Shown here in pieces: positions 7,331 to 16,480 of a stretch of 42,888 nucleotides of DNA. The position numbers and the translations under genes are program-made. The DNA lies in NCBI GenBank assembly GCA_903837785.1, contig CAILVY010000387.1:1-42888 (forward strand), written 5' to 3'. The notes beneath the pieces are model-generated. The model was not told where the DNA came from. It saw only the letters and a program-made list of their open reading frames with translations, and made no database searches. The stretch comes from Candidatus Hydrogenedentota bacterium. Its GTDB lineage: Bacteria > Hydrogenedentota > Hydrogenedentia > Hydrogenedentales > CAILVY01. Within the stretch, counting starts at the first letter, position 1. Each line of letters starts with the position of its first letter.

Positions 7331-8569
7331 CTACTTCCCGATCAGATCGTACGCGATGAGTGCATCGCCGTGCCGGAGATACATGCGCCCATTGGCGATT
7401 GTCGGGTGCGCCCAATGCTGATCCGTGCCCTCGGCCAACACGAATTTCCCCGTGCGCTCGAATCCGGTGGGCACGGCTTTCACGAGGCTGACGATGCCGG
7501 ATTTGGGCCCCTCATACACGTAAAGCATGCCATCGGCATAGACCACGGCGCCCTCGCGGACCTCTTTCGTGCTCCACATCAGCTTGCCGGTCGCCATTTC
7601 GAGGCAGACTAGTTTCCCGCCGTTCCGGTTGCCCGTGCCGTAGAGGTAACCGTCCACGAGCACGACGCCAAAATGGATGCAGTCGAGGTTCGTGTCGGTC
7701 CATTTCGGGGTGGCCGAGGACCCGTCCGCGGAGAGTTCGAGCGCACAGCCTCCCACGCCGTCGCCGCCCGTAAAGTACACAAGCCCGTCCTTGTAGAGCG
7801 GCGTCACCGCGTGAATGTCCCACGGCGTGCGCTGTTCGAAGGACCACAGCAAGTTGCCCGTTTCCGCATCCGCGCCGACGAGATACTTGGCGATGGCCGT
7901 CACAAGGATGCGGCGCCCGTTGTGAGTGATGATCGCGGGGGTGCAATAGGCCGTGCGGTCCGCGAGGCCTTTCGTCGTCCAGAGAGTCTCGCCGCTCATC
8001 TTGTCCAGCGCGGCGAAGACGGCGTCCAGGCCGCCGGGCGTGCAGATAACGCGGTTGCCGTCCACGAGCACGGATTCGGCGAGGCTCCACATGGCGTTCT
8101 TGGCGCCGAAGCGCTCGAGCACGTTCACATCCCACTGCTTCTCGCCCTTGGCGAGGTCAATGCAGCACAGCGATCCCAGCCCGGACATGAGGTAGGCGCG
8201 GCCGCCGTCGATTGTGGGCGTGGAGCGGGAACCGGGCGCTTCCTTGTTTGTGGCCTCCTTCCCGTACGGGATCTTCTTCTCGATGGCGCCGTCAGCGTTC
8301 AGCACGAAGAGGCATCCCGTTTCATCTTCGAGCATGCCGGTCGTGTACAGCTTGCCCTGAACCATCGAAACGGAGGAATAGCCGCGGCCAAGGCCGTGGG
8401 CGACCCAGGCCACCTTCGGGCCGCCTTCCGGCCATTGCTTCAGCAGCCCCTGCTCCTGGAAGCTTCCGTCGCGGTTCGGCCCGCGGAATTGAGGGCAATC
8501 CCCGGCGTGGGCCGCGGACGCCAGCAGCGCCAGTATCAAGATTGTCACGGTGATCGATGCCGTTCTCAT
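7331..8569 (-). CDS. Secreted PQQ-like beta-propeller protein (paralogue of 29085-30311)
   Basis: A 412-aa protein with an N-terminal signal peptide (hydrophobic residues 5-21, AHA cleavage) followed at once by CPQFRGPNRDG, the opening motif of PQQ-like/BamB-like propellers common in Planctomycetes-type genomes. Repeats of the form CLEMATGKLMWS and GLVYFTGG recur through the length. No quinoprotein dehydrogenase active-site features are obvious, so this is a propeller scaffold, not a recognised alcohol dehydrogenase. The start has GGGAGAGG 7-8 nt upstream. It is the last gene of the propeller operon, 16 nt after the previous one. It shares long identical runs with the plus-strand gene at 29085 (YADGMLYVYEGPKSG, HWAHPTIANG), which indicates duplication. 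Confidence 0.9.
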   Translation of the reverse strand: MRTASITVTILILALLASAAHAGDCPQFRGPNRDGSFQEQGLLKQWPEGGPKVAWVAHGLGRGYSSVSMVQGKLYTTGMLEDETGCLFVLNADGAIEKKIPYGKEATNKEAPGSRSTPTIDGGRAYLMSGLGSLCCIDLAKGEKQWDVNVLERFGAKNAMWSLAESVLVDGNRVICTPGGLDAVFAALDKMSGETLWTTKGLADRTAYCTPAIITHNGRRILVTAIAKYLVGADAETGNLLWSFEQRTPWDIHAVTPLYKDGLVYFTGGDGVGGCALELSADGSSATPKWTDTNLDCIHFGVVLVDGYLYGTGNRNGGKLVCLEMATGKLMWSTKEVREGAVVYADGMLYVYEGPKSGIVSLVKAVPTGFERTGKFVLAEGTDQHWAHPTIANGRMYLRHGDALIAYDLIGK

Positions 8570-8585
8570 GGCCGTGCCTCTCCCT

Positions 8586-9896
8586 TTAGTGTGATTTCTT
8601 TCCGATGCAATAGAGATGCGTGGGTGTGCGGAGATATATCCGGCCGCCGGACACTGCCAGCGACGACAACGTGCGCCCGTCGCTGTTCAGCGTATTCTGG
8701 GCCAACTTCTTAAACTCAGGCCCGGCCGCCAGAACCGTCGTGACCGCCGCCTCGTTCGTGACGTACACTTTCCCATCCGCCAGGAGCGGCGATGCGCTCA
8801 CTGCCCCCGAAGCCGTGTGTTCCGGCCCCCAGACCACCTCGCCGGTCTTTGCATTGAGGCAGGAGATCACGCCCCGGTCGTCGAGCAGATAGAGATGGAC
8901 GCCGTCACAGGCGGGCGTCGGCACATCGGGGCCATTGGGCTTGTCCCACGTCCAGGCCACGTGCGTCGCCGTGACATCGCCCGCGCCGCCCGCGCGCACC
9001 GCGAGCATCGGCCGCCGGCTCGAAGTGGCGTACACAAGGCCGTCCACCGCCACCGGCGACACGATGATCCGGTTCTTCTCCGTGTGGCGGGGGTTCAGGC
9101 CGCCCGCCCGCCAGACTTCCTGGCCGGTCTCCGGGTCGTAGGCCGTGACATAGTCGCCGCCCGATACGATTATCTGCGTCTTGCCCTCGTGCCGGAGCAG
9201 GACCGGCGTCGTGTAGGCGTCGCGCGATTCGAGCACGGCCTCCGTCGGGCGCTCCGTGCGCCACAGCACATTTCCGGTTTTGCCGTCAAAGGACACCACG
9301 TAGGACGCCTCTTTCGTCGTCATGCCGCGCAAGACCTCGATGAAGATCTTGCCGTCGTACAGCATCGGCGACGCGCCATAGCCGAAATTCAGCCCAAACG
9401 CGTCGTAATCCGTCTGCAGGTTGTGCTTCCAAAGGATCTCGCCGTCCATCGTCAGCCCGGCCACGGCTCCCGTGCCCGTCATCGCCCACACGTGCGTGCC
9501 GTCCGTCACCGGCGACGGCGACGAGGCGTTCTGCTTCGAATTCAGCTCGTTGCCCGTGTCGAGTTCGCGCTCCCAGAGCACCTTGCCGTCCGGCTTCGAG
9601 AGACAAAGCAACAACAAGCTCTTTCCGCCTTCCGCAGCCCCGTCCTCGGCCTTCGACGGCGACGTGACGAAGATCCGGTCTCCCCAGATGACCGGGGTGC
9701 CCCCGCTCCACGACGGCAGGGCCGTTTTCCAGATGATATTCTCCGTCTCACTCCAGGTTTCGGGCAAGCCGGCGGCATGGGCAACGCCGTTCAGGTCTGG
9801 CCCCCGCCACTGCGGCCAGTTCTCATCCGCCGCGGCGTCGCCCGCCGCATACAGCAGACAGAACAAGAGCAAAGCAACAGGATATCGTCCAGCCAT
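8586..9896 (-). CDS. Secreted PQQ-like beta-propeller protein
   Basis: A 436-aa protein with a signal peptide (PVALLLFCLLYAAGDAAA) then NWPQWRGPDLNGVA, the standard N-terminal motif of this propeller group. Repeat signatures include CLSKPDGKVLWERELDTG, FDGKTGNVLWR, YDPETGQEVWRAGG and CLNAKTGEVVWG, about six to seven blades. It is predicted to be periplasmic or outer-membrane associated; a binding partner is not evident. The ATG at 9896 has GGAG 8 nt upstream. It follows the FtsX-like gene after 96 nt and precedes the 7331-8569 gene by 16 nt, so these two propeller genes could form their own subunit at the end of the operon. Confidence 0.9.
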   Translation of the reverse strand: MAGRYPVALLLFCLLYAAGDAAADENWPQWRGPDLNGVAHAAGLPETWSETENIIWKTALPSWSGGTPVIWGDRIFVTSPSKAEDGAAEGGKSLLLLCLSKPDGKVLWERELDTGNELNSKQNASSPSPVTDGTHVWAMTGTGAVAGLTMDGEILWKHNLQTDYDAFGLNFGYGASPMLYDGKIFIEVLRGMTTKEASYVVSFDGKTGNVLWRTERPTEAVLESRDAYTTPVLLRHEGKTQIIVSGGDYVTAYDPETGQEVWRAGGLNPRHTEKNRIIVSPVAVDGLVYATSSRRPMLAVRAGGAGDVTATHVAWTWDKPNGPDVPTPACDGVHLYLLDDRGVISCLNAKTGEVVWGPEHTASGAVSASPLLADGKVYVTNEAAVTTVLAAGPEFKKLAQNTLNSDGRTLSSLAVSGGRIYLRTPTHLYCIGKKSH

Positions 9897-9992
9897 TCAG
9901 CGTTCTCCGGGTAGCCTTTTCGGGGAGTCCAAAGGTTAAGCGCACGCAAGCCATCGGGTCAAACTTTCCGTCCTGCGCAACGCGGGCCGCCT

Positions 9993-12900
9993 TCATTCTT
10001 CGCGCAGATACTGTACGGCGCGCCGCGGGAAACCCAATTGCAGGGCCAGGGCCGTCGCCGCGAGGTTCGCCGCCACGATCAGTACGAACAAGACGGCTTG
10101 CGACGCCGGCGACACTTCGGTTTGCGACAGGAGTGCGAGCGGGAAAATCGCGGCGGCCGCGGCGAGAGCGCCCATCAGCATCCCGGCCAGCACGAGCAGG
10201 CCGTGCTCGGCCAGGAACAGCCGGAAGAGGCTCCGCTCCTCAAAACCGACCGCGTTGAGGAGCGCAATCTCCCCGCGCCGCTCGAACACATTGCGCAAGA
10301 CTACAATGCCCACGCCGCCTGCGCCCAGCACAAGCCCGAACCCTCCCAGGAGCAGGAACATCGAGAGATACGTGCCTTCGACGGCATGGAACTCGCGCAA
10401 GCGTTCGACGGCCGGGACCGCCTGCATGCCGTAACGCTCAAAGCTGTGATTCAGGCGTCCGGCCGTCTCGGACGCAGCCTCGGCATCTATCAGAAAGGCG
10501 CGGAATCCTGCTTCGGACGGGAAGAGACGGGTGAACGCGTGCTCGGAAATCAGGACCGCGCCCTGGAAGAGGCTGACCCGCATGGGAAGTTGGCCCACAA
10601 GCTTGAACTTCACTTCGTTGCCCGACTCGTCCCGATAGACAAGCACATGGCCATCCTTCAGGCCGGTGCGCTTCTTCAATCCCCACATCGCCGTATTGGC
10701 GTCGCCTGCCAGCGCGGGGATAAGCCCATCAGGCAATTCCCGATCCAACAACTTCCACACCTCGGCGTCAAAGGCGCCGAGACGCGAGAGGCGTTGGGGT
10801 TCCACGCCGAAAAGCCGGGGTGTCTGCGCGTGATTCAGGTTGAGGCACCCGGCATCGTCCCCGTCGCGCACCCGCAACGGGACTGTATCCACCTGAAACT
10901 GCCGGGCGATTTCGGGGGGTGCCGCCAGGAGCGGCACAGTACTTTCGGCAAAGAGGCTGAATCCGCCCGTGCCCGAGTTGCGCTCGGTTGCGTGCAGTCC
11001 CACGTTCTCCTGCATGGACGCCACGGAGAACACGAGGAAACAACCGCATGCCGTGAGCCCCGCGACGCTCAGGCTGCGCCCGCGGCGGCGCGCGAGATTG
11101 GCGAATACGAACTTCCAGAGGCTCGGATGCCGCGAAGTCTCCTTCCGCGCCAGATAACGCAGCAGGCACCCGTAGTAGCCCAACTCGGCGGCCAGCACAA
11201 AGAACCCAACACTGAAAAAGGGCTCGATCATCGAAGGGGGCTGGGCCAGTGCGACGTAAGCGATGGCGCCGACGGCGAGCAGCAGGGCGGCCGTGGCGCC
11301 CGTGGCGAGCCCGGGAAATGCGCGGCGGACCGGCGCGGTGATGGCCGAAGTGAAGTCGGCGCTCAGCAGCACGCGAGGCGCCTGCCGTGTGCCGCGCCAC
11401 ACGCCGCCCGCCACTACGAGCAGTGCGCACAGCATTGCGCCGGAGCTTCCCAGCAGGAGGCTCATGGGCTCGGCGTGAAAGTGAATCGTTGTGCCCGCGA
11501 CCGCAGCGGGCCAAAAGCGATCGAGCGCCGCCAACAGAAGCCACGCGTAGGCCACGCCCGCCCCCGCTCCGGCCGTCGTGCCCAGCACGCCCGTCGGAAG
11601 CGCCTCCAGAAGGAACAGGGCGCGCACGCGCCGCCGCGAATAGCCAATGGCGAGCAGGAGGCCCATCTCTGAGGCGCGTTGCTGCAAGCCAAACACGTAC
11701 AGGAGCCCGAGGAGGATCAGGGCCGCGATGATGAGGAAGAAACTCATGCCGACAAAGAGCCCGCCGAAATCCGTCGCCTGATTCACGGCATCGAGTGCGA
11801 TCTTCCGCACCGGGAGCAGTTGCAGCCCGGCCCTTTCTGGCGAGATGCCCGCGCGCAATTGACGGCGGATTTCCGACTCCCCTTGAGCGCCCAATGGCAG
11901 ACGAATCGCCGTCACTGTCCCAAAACGATTCCCCCACATTTCTTTTCCGGCTTTGAATGTCGTGAGCAGCTTGGGCGTTTGCCGATACGACTTCCAGTAG
12001 GACTCGTTCGCGGGATCGCTGAGCCGGGCCGCGTCCATCGGCATGCCGATGTGCCAGTCGTGGCAGGACTCGACGTCGCTCAATCCCGGGAACTGCGGCG
12101 CGAGTTCCCGCTCGACAGCCATCGCGTCCATGCTCCGTACGCTGTGGACGCGGAATTTCCGTTGCTGTTCGCTGAATGTGTTTGTGGAAAGCAACTGCGA
12201 GTACGCGATCTCGATCGTGTCGCCCGGCCCTGCATCGAGTTGTTCCGCGAGCCACTGATTGATGATGACCTCGTCATCACGCAATTCCGGCGGAACCGGC
12301 CCAGCCTCGACGAAAGAGTAGGGCGTCGTTCGGCTGTCCTTCGTGATGGAATTCACGAGATACGTGAACGTCGGAAAAGCGCCCGGGAGCGTGAGCGCTG
12401 CCCGAACCGCCTCTTCGTCCAGGAAGATGCGTGCGGATTCAACCTGGAGGATGCCCGAGGGATGCGTGCGCAGGCGCAGGCCGATATCTTCGAGTTCCCA
12501 GGCATGATCGAGCGCGCGTTGCACGTCTTCCGGCGAGCGTTCACCGCCCGCCACGAACACGTTGGCGAGCCCTGCCTGCCCGGCCTGTTCCTGCAGCCAC
12601 TCCCGGTTCACGAACACATTGAACGGCGTTGTCTGATTGGCCCGGAGACTGAATCGCCCAAGTTGCGCGTCGGAGAGCACCGCCTTCACCGTGACGAGGC
12701 TGCTCACCGTCAGCTCATCCTCGCGGGAGGAGAGCGGAGCATCCTGCGCCATCATCCCGAATTTGAACAGGCGGAGCGAGAGATCGTCGCCGGGCTTGAG
12801 CCCGAGTGCCTTTGCCGTTTTCTCGTTGACCGCGGCTTCCTGCGGGCCCAACGCAGGGGCAGGCGAAGGATCTTCCGAAAGTTTCCAGAAATCCGCATCC

Positions 12901-13247
12901 ACGCCGAGGACGCGAACGCCGTTAAGCTGGTTGCCGCGCGGTTCCTGTCCGGGCGGGAGCGCGGCCATGCCGCGAAGCGCGAGCAATGCCGCCGCTTGGA
13001 CGCGGGGATCGGCGTGCCGCACATGCGCGGCCAGATCTTGCCCGAAGAAACGGCTGCCCCAATCCATCGCGCTCGTGATATTGCCCAGGCGCGCCGAGGC
13101 AATCCGATGCAACGAGTAATCAACGGAGTCGCCCACGAGCAGCGCGCCGTCGAGTATTCCGGAGGCCAGCAGCGCACCGAGCAGCAGCCCGGCATGCAGG
13201 CGCCGATGATAGGCAAGTCCGCGTAGAATAAAGCGCAGGGGGGACAT
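9993..13247 (-). CDS. Large FtsX-type ABC transporter permease (two FtsX cores)
   Basis: A 1084-aa membrane protein. TM1 is at ~18-38, followed by a large extracytoplasmic region (~40-485) like MacB/LolC periplasmic domains. A first FtsX core begins near 495 (LFVGMSFFLIIAALILLGLLY, then the EMGLLLAIGYSRRRVRALFLLE coupling segment). There are further helices at ~650-720, a second periplasmic region (~745-950), and a second FtsX core near 955-1070 (RRGEIALLNAVGFEERSLFRLFLAEH). Duplicated FtsX cores in one chain mean a single protein can form the permease dimer. It lies 4 nt after the LolD-like ATPase gene, its obvious partner. Such systems extract lipoproteins, export peptides or do mechanotransmission. 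With neighbouring secreted propellers, a role in envelope protein or lipoprotein trafficking is plausible but inferred. Confidence 0.88.
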   Translation of the reverse strand: MSPLRFILRGLAYHRRLHAGLLLGALLASGILDGALLVGDSVDYSLHRIASARLGNITSAMDWGSRFFGQDLAAHVRHADPRVQAAALLALRGMAALPPGQEPRGNQLNGVRVLGVDADFWKLSEDPSPAPALGPQEAAVNEKTAKALGLKPGDDLSLRLFKFGMMAQDAPLSSREDELTVSSLVTVKAVLSDAQLGRFSLRANQTTPFNVFVNREWLQEQAGQAGLANVFVAGGERSPEDVQRALDHAWELEDIGLRLRTHPSGILQVESARIFLDEEAVRAALTLPGAFPTFTYLVNSITKDSRTTPYSFVEAGPVPPELRDDEVIINQWLAEQLDAGPGDTIEIAYSQLLSTNTFSEQQRKFRVHSVRSMDAMAVERELAPQFPGLSDVESCHDWHIGMPMDAARLSDPANESYWKSYRQTPKLLTTFKAGKEMWGNRFGTVTAIRLPLGAQGESEIRRQLRAGISPERAGLQLLPVRKIALDAVNQATDFGGLFVGMSFFLIIAALILLGLLYVFGLQQRASEMGLLLAIGYSRRRVRALFLLEALPTGVLGTTAGAGAGVAYAWLLLAALDRFWPAAVAGTTIHFHAEPMSLLLGSSGAMLCALLVVAGGVWRGTRQAPRVLLSADFTSAITAPVRRAFPGLATGATAALLLAVGAIAYVALAQPPSMIEPFFSVGFFVLAAELGYYGCLLRYLARKETSRHPSLWKFVFANLARRRGRSLSVAGLTACGCFLVFSVASMQENVGLHATERNSGTGGFSLFAESTVPLLAAPPEIARQFQVDTVPLRVRDGDDAGCLNLNHAQTPRLFGVEPQRLSRLGAFDAEVWKLLDRELPDGLIPALAGDANTAMWGLKKRTGLKDGHVLVYRDESGNEVKFKLVGQLPMRVSLFQGAVLISEHAFTRLFPSEAGFRAFLIDAEAASETAGRLNHSFERYGMQAVPAVERLREFHAVEGTYLSMFLLLGGFGLVLGAGGVGIVVLRNVFERRGEIALLNAVGFEERSLFRLFLAEHGLLVLAGMLMGALAAAAAIFPLALLSQTEVSPASQAVLFVLIVAANLAATALALQLGFPRRAVQYLREE

Positions 13248-13251
13248 CCCA

Positions 13252-13932
13252 CTATGCCTTCGCCGTCAGACGGCCACCGCGCAGTTCGAGGGTCCGGCCG
13301 ATGCGCCCGGCGAGGTCCGGCGAATGCGTAACTATGATCAAGGCCATGCCCTCCTCCCGGTTCAGTCCGATCAACATGTCGGCGAGCTGTTCCGCGCCTT
13401 CCTGGCTGAGCGAACCCGTCGGTTCGTCCGCCAGCAGCAGTCCGGGCCGGTTGATGAGCGCACGCGCAACCGCCACCCGCTGGCGTTCGCCGCCGGAGAG
13501 CTGTCCGGGCCGGGCATGCATCCGATCCGTCAGGCCGACACGTTCCAGCAACGCCACGCCGCGCTGATACACGTCGTCGGCGCGCCCGGCGGCAAGGGCG
13601 GGCACAATCACATTCTCGAGCGCAGTGCACTGCGGCAGCAGATGATGCAATTGGAAGACGAACCCGATGTCACGATTGCGCAACTGCGCCTGCTCGTTCG
13701 GAGAAAGCGTGGCCACATCGCGGCCCTTGAACAAGATCTGTCCGGCGGTCGGCGTGTCCAGCGCGCCCAGGAGGTTCAGGAGCGTGCTCTTGCCGCAGCC
13801 CGACGGGCCGACAATCGCGAGAGACTCCCCTGCGCCCACGTCCAGGCTGATGTCCTGAAGCACCTGGAGCGGGGCCGGAACCGCGGGATACGCTTTGGAC
13901 ACGCCCTTCAGTGAAATGACCTCGCCGTTCAT
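13252..13932 (-). CDS. ABC transporter ATP-binding protein, LolD/MacB-type
   Basis: A 226-aa ATPase with Walker A GPSGCGKST (~43-51), Q-loop FVFQLHHLLP, signature LSGGERQRVAVARAL, Walker B LLLADEPTGSLS and the switch His in IVTHSPDL. The QLHHLLPQCTALENV segment is typical of LolD/MacB-like ATPases that pair with FtsX-type permeases. The start overlaps the stop of the upstream propeller gene by 4 nt (ATGA), and the permease follows after 4 nt, so all three are translationally coupled. It powers the permease at the cytoplasmic face. It should not be called lolD because the permease is the large double-FtsX type rather than LolC/E. Confidence 0.95.
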   Translation of the reverse strand: MNGEVISLKGVSKAYPAVPAPLQVLQDISLDVGAGESLAIVGPSGCGKSTLLNLLGALDTPTAGQILFKGRDVATLSPNEQAQLRNRDIGFVFQLHHLLPQCTALENVIVPALAAGRADDVYQRGVALLERVGLTDRMHARPGQLSGGERQRVAVARALINRPGLLLADEPTGSLSQEGAEQLADMLIGLNREEGMALIIVTHSPDLAGRIGRTLELRGGRLTAKA

Positions 13933-15182
13933 GGGTTGCCTGTTCCTTGCTGTTCCGGCCCGGGACCGAGCGCGATGACGGTTCCATCTTCCGAGCCAAC
14001 CAGGATCATATGCCGGGTGACGGCGGGAGCGCTAATCTCGTCGCCGAGCTTGAGCGACCAGCACTTCGTGCCGTCGGCGAGGCGCAGCAGAAAGAGCTCG
14101 CCGTCCGCGGACACCGCAACCTTGTCCCCTGCGATGACGGCGGAATAGGGCGAACCCTTCGTGTCAAAGCGCCAGCGCTGCTTTCCCGAGGCGCGGTCCA
14201 GGGCATACACGTAGCCGTCGCCGCCGGCTTCGACGACCCAGTCCCGTGTCACGGCGGGAGTCGCAAAAGCTTCGTTCTCACTGTCCGTGTTTGTCCAGAG
14301 AATCTTCCCGCTGGAGACGTCCGCCTGAAGGATCTTGCCGCTGCGGCATCCGGAAAACGCCATATTGCCGTCCAGCGCCACGCCGCCCGCCACCTGCGAG
14401 TCCGGATCAATTTCGATGTTCCGAAGCAGCTTGCCCGTATCGGGCGAGTAGACGTGCAGCGCGGCCGCGCAACTGCCAAACACGACGGCCTCCGGCGTAA
14501 CCGAGGGCGAGCCATCGCAACGTTCGACGCCTTCCGTGCGCCAGATCAGGCGGCCATCCGTGGCATCAAAACAGTGCAACTCGCCCTTTGCCCGGCCGAG
14601 TACATAGACACGCGCGGAGCCATCCGCGGCGCGAAGGAAGCCCGGCGAACCGAGAATGGGGCCATCGATCTTGGCGCGCCATCGCTCCTGTCCCGAAGCC
14701 GCGTCGAAGGCGTAGAGCGTTCCGCTGTCGGCGCCCGCAAGCAGCAACGCATTGAAGCAGGTCAGGGGCGCTTCGATACGCTCGCGCACCGCTTCGCCCT
14801 TCTGTTCCTCGCCCGTGAACAACTCCTTCGACCAGATTCGTTGCCCGTGCAGATCCGCGGCAAACACCTCGCCCCGTGCGGACGCGAAAAAGATTCGTCC
14901 GCCGCAGACCACCGGGGTTTCGCGCACCGCTGCGCCGGCCTTGAAGCGCCACAGAATCTGCAGCGATTCCGGAAGAGGCGTGTCGGCAACGCCTTTCAGT
15001 GTGCTGTCGCCGTGATACGTGTTCCAGTCCAGCGGGGCTTCGCTTGCCGCCTTCGGCGGGATTGTGATGGACATTTCCCTGGAGACTTCAGGAGCGTCCC
15101 GAAGCAGGAAATAGATGCCCGCACCGGCCCCCAACAGGGCCAGCGCCGCCACGACGCCGAGTGTCCCCATCCGATGCTTCAT
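13929..15182 (-). CDS. Membrane-anchored PQQ-like beta-propeller protein
   Basis: A 417-aa protein with an N-terminal signal anchor (residues ~6-27, GVVAALALLGAGAGIYFLL) and no clear cleavage site, then a ~25-residue linker and a propeller starting LDWNTYHGDSTLKGVAD. This is a variant opening that lacks the RGPNRDG motif of the other propellers. Repeat signatures are FDAASGQERWRAKIDG, FDATDGRLIWRTEG, DVSSGKILWTN and LDRASGKQRWRFDTKG. The propeller is predicted to face the periplasm. It starts 8 nt after the glycosyltransferase gene and overlaps the ATPase start by 4 nt, so it may be an accessory or substrate-docking protein of the ABC transporter, like BamB-type scaffolds at envelope machines. 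That link rests on gene order alone. Confidence 0.88.
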   Translation of the reverse strand: MKHRMGTLGVVAALALLGAGAGIYFLLRDAPEVSREMSITIPPKAASEAPLDWNTYHGDSTLKGVADTPLPESLQILWRFKAGAAVRETPVVCGGRIFFASARGEVFAADLHGQRIWSKELFTGEEQKGEAVRERIEAPLTCFNALLLAGADSGTLYAFDAASGQERWRAKIDGPILGSPGFLRAADGSARVYVLGRAKGELHCFDATDGRLIWRTEGVERCDGSPSVTPEAVVFGSCAAALHVYSPDTGKLLRNIEIDPDSQVAGGVALDGNMAFSGCRSGKILQADVSSGKILWTNTDSENEAFATPAVTRDWVVEAGGDGYVYALDRASGKQRWRFDTKGSPYSAVIAGDKVAVSADGELFLLRLADGTKCWSLKLGDEISAPAVTRHMILVGSEDGTVIALGPGPEQQGTGNP

Positions 15183-15190
15183 GAATCCGC

Positions 15191-16480
15191 TTACTCGCGT
15201 ACTCTCCGATAAACGTCGGCCATGTCCCGCGCCACGCGTTCAATGCTGAAGCGTTCACGCACCGCGTGCCGTCCCTGCTGTCCGAGCGCGCGCGCCCTTT
15301 CCGGGTCGAGCAGGACGGCTCGCAACGTGTCGGCCAGGTGGCGCCTGCCTTGGGGATCATACAACAAGCCGCCTCCGGTCGCCTCGATGATTTCCGGATA
15401 AGCGCCCACGCCCGGTTGAACGACCGGCACGCCCATCGCCATGGCTTCAAGAAGCTGAATGCCGAACGCTTCGCCCCGCGGCGCAGGCGTCGAGAGCACG
15501 GAAACGGAACGGAGGAACTCGGCCCGCTTCGTGCCCTGGAACGCTTCCCGAAAATCCACGGCCCCTTCAAAGCCGTGCGCTCGGAGTTTGGCGCGGACCG
15601 AAGCGATGAAGGGACGGTCTATCGCGGTGAAACCACCGGTGGCGTGAAGGCGCAACTCTCTCAGGTGCGCTTCCTGCTTGAGTTGAATGAACGCATCCAC
15701 GAGCACTCCCAGGCCTTGCGCCTCGTCCAGGCGCGAGAGATACCCGATAGTGGGCGGGTCAAATGACAGGCGGGCCGCATCGGCCTCGCTGATCTCGACG
15801 CCAAGATACACAACCTGGATGCGGTCCCGGGGGATGCCCAGGCGTTCGCTCATGCGGGCGGCGTACCACCGGCTCGTGGCGATGAACCCGTCCACGTGGG
15901 CCGCGGCTTCAATCATGGCATTCCAGCAGCGCTCCTTCCACGGCGCGGGCATGGCTTCCACCCACGGTTCTTCGTCCTGAAGGCTGCACACGATGGGCAC
16001 GTCGAGCGCACGTTTGATTTCGGTGGCCAGCCCGAGCAGCAGCGCGTTCGAGATGTGGATGACCTCGGGCTTCTCGTGATGTGTCAACCACGACAACAGC
16101 CGCGCAAATTCCTTCTCCTGATTGCCGTGCCGGCCCTCGAGCATGGACAAAGTCATCGGGCCGAGCTTGGCCGCGTTCGTCGAGCGTTCCTGGGCCGCGG
16201 CCAGCTTCAGCATCAACCGCGTGTCGAAGAACCGGTCCAGCCACCGCGGCGTCTTTCGAAACAGCGGGAATCGCTGCTGGAGATAGACGTTGATTCCGCC
16301 AAAGAAGACGGGCGCCGTGTGGTTTGCGTCCGCGCCTTCGCCGAAAGGCGGAAGATAGAGCGGCATCATGACCACCTCGTGCCCTTCCCGCTGCAGGGCG
16401 CGCACGAGCGTCAGATCGCGCAGGCAGTTCTGGCAGTAGAACGTGCCGCCGCTGCCGGGAACCAGCTGACAGATCTTCAT
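15191..16480 (-). CDS. GT4-family glycosyltransferase
   Basis: A 429-aa protein starting MKICQLVPGSGG. It has a two-domain GT-B layout: an N-terminal acceptor domain with HISNALLLGL, a linker YLGVEI, and a C-terminal nucleotide-sugar domain with IGYLSRLDEAQGLGVLVDAF and the retaining E-x7-E motif in GEAFGIQLLEAMAMGVPVVQP. An oddity is FYCQNCLRD near the N-terminus, a CxxC pair. The ATG at 16480 was chosen because it overlaps the previous stop as ATGA; a 68-residue longer frame would lie inside the upstream gene. The donor and acceptor are not predictable. Its presence between redox genes and an ABC transporter suggests glycosylation of an exported product, but that is inference. Confidence 0.92.
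   Translation of the reverse strand: MKICQLVPGSGGTFYCQNCLRDLTLVRALQREGHEVVMMPLYLPPFGEGADANHTAPVFFGGINVYLQQRFPLFRKTPRWLDRFFDTRLMLKLAAAQERSTNAAKLGPMTLSMLEGRHGNQEKEFARLLSWLTHHEKPEVIHISNALLLGLATEIKRALDVPIVCSLQDEEPWVEAMPAPWKERCWNAMIEAAAHVDGFIATSRWYAARMSERLGIPRDRIQVVYLGVEISEADAARLSFDPPTIGYLSRLDEAQGLGVLVDAFIQLKQEAHLRELRLHATGGFTAIDRPFIASVRAKLRAHGFEGAVDFREAFQGTKRAEFLRSVSVLSTPAPRGEAFGIQLLEAMAMGVPVVQPGVGAYPEIIEATGGGLLYDPQGRRHLADTLRAVLLDPERARALGQQGRHAVRERFSIERVARDMADVYRRVRE

Noticed and set aside
9933..9962. TTGACC and TAACCT, 18 nt apart, before the 8586-9896 propeller gene
   Set aside because: The -35 is good but the -10 matches only 3 of 6; too weak to call a separate promoter.
10038..13226. Two long plus-strand frames opposite the FtsX-type permease
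   Set aside because: The minus strand encodes a permease with matching TM and FtsX features; the plus frames are shadows without motifs.
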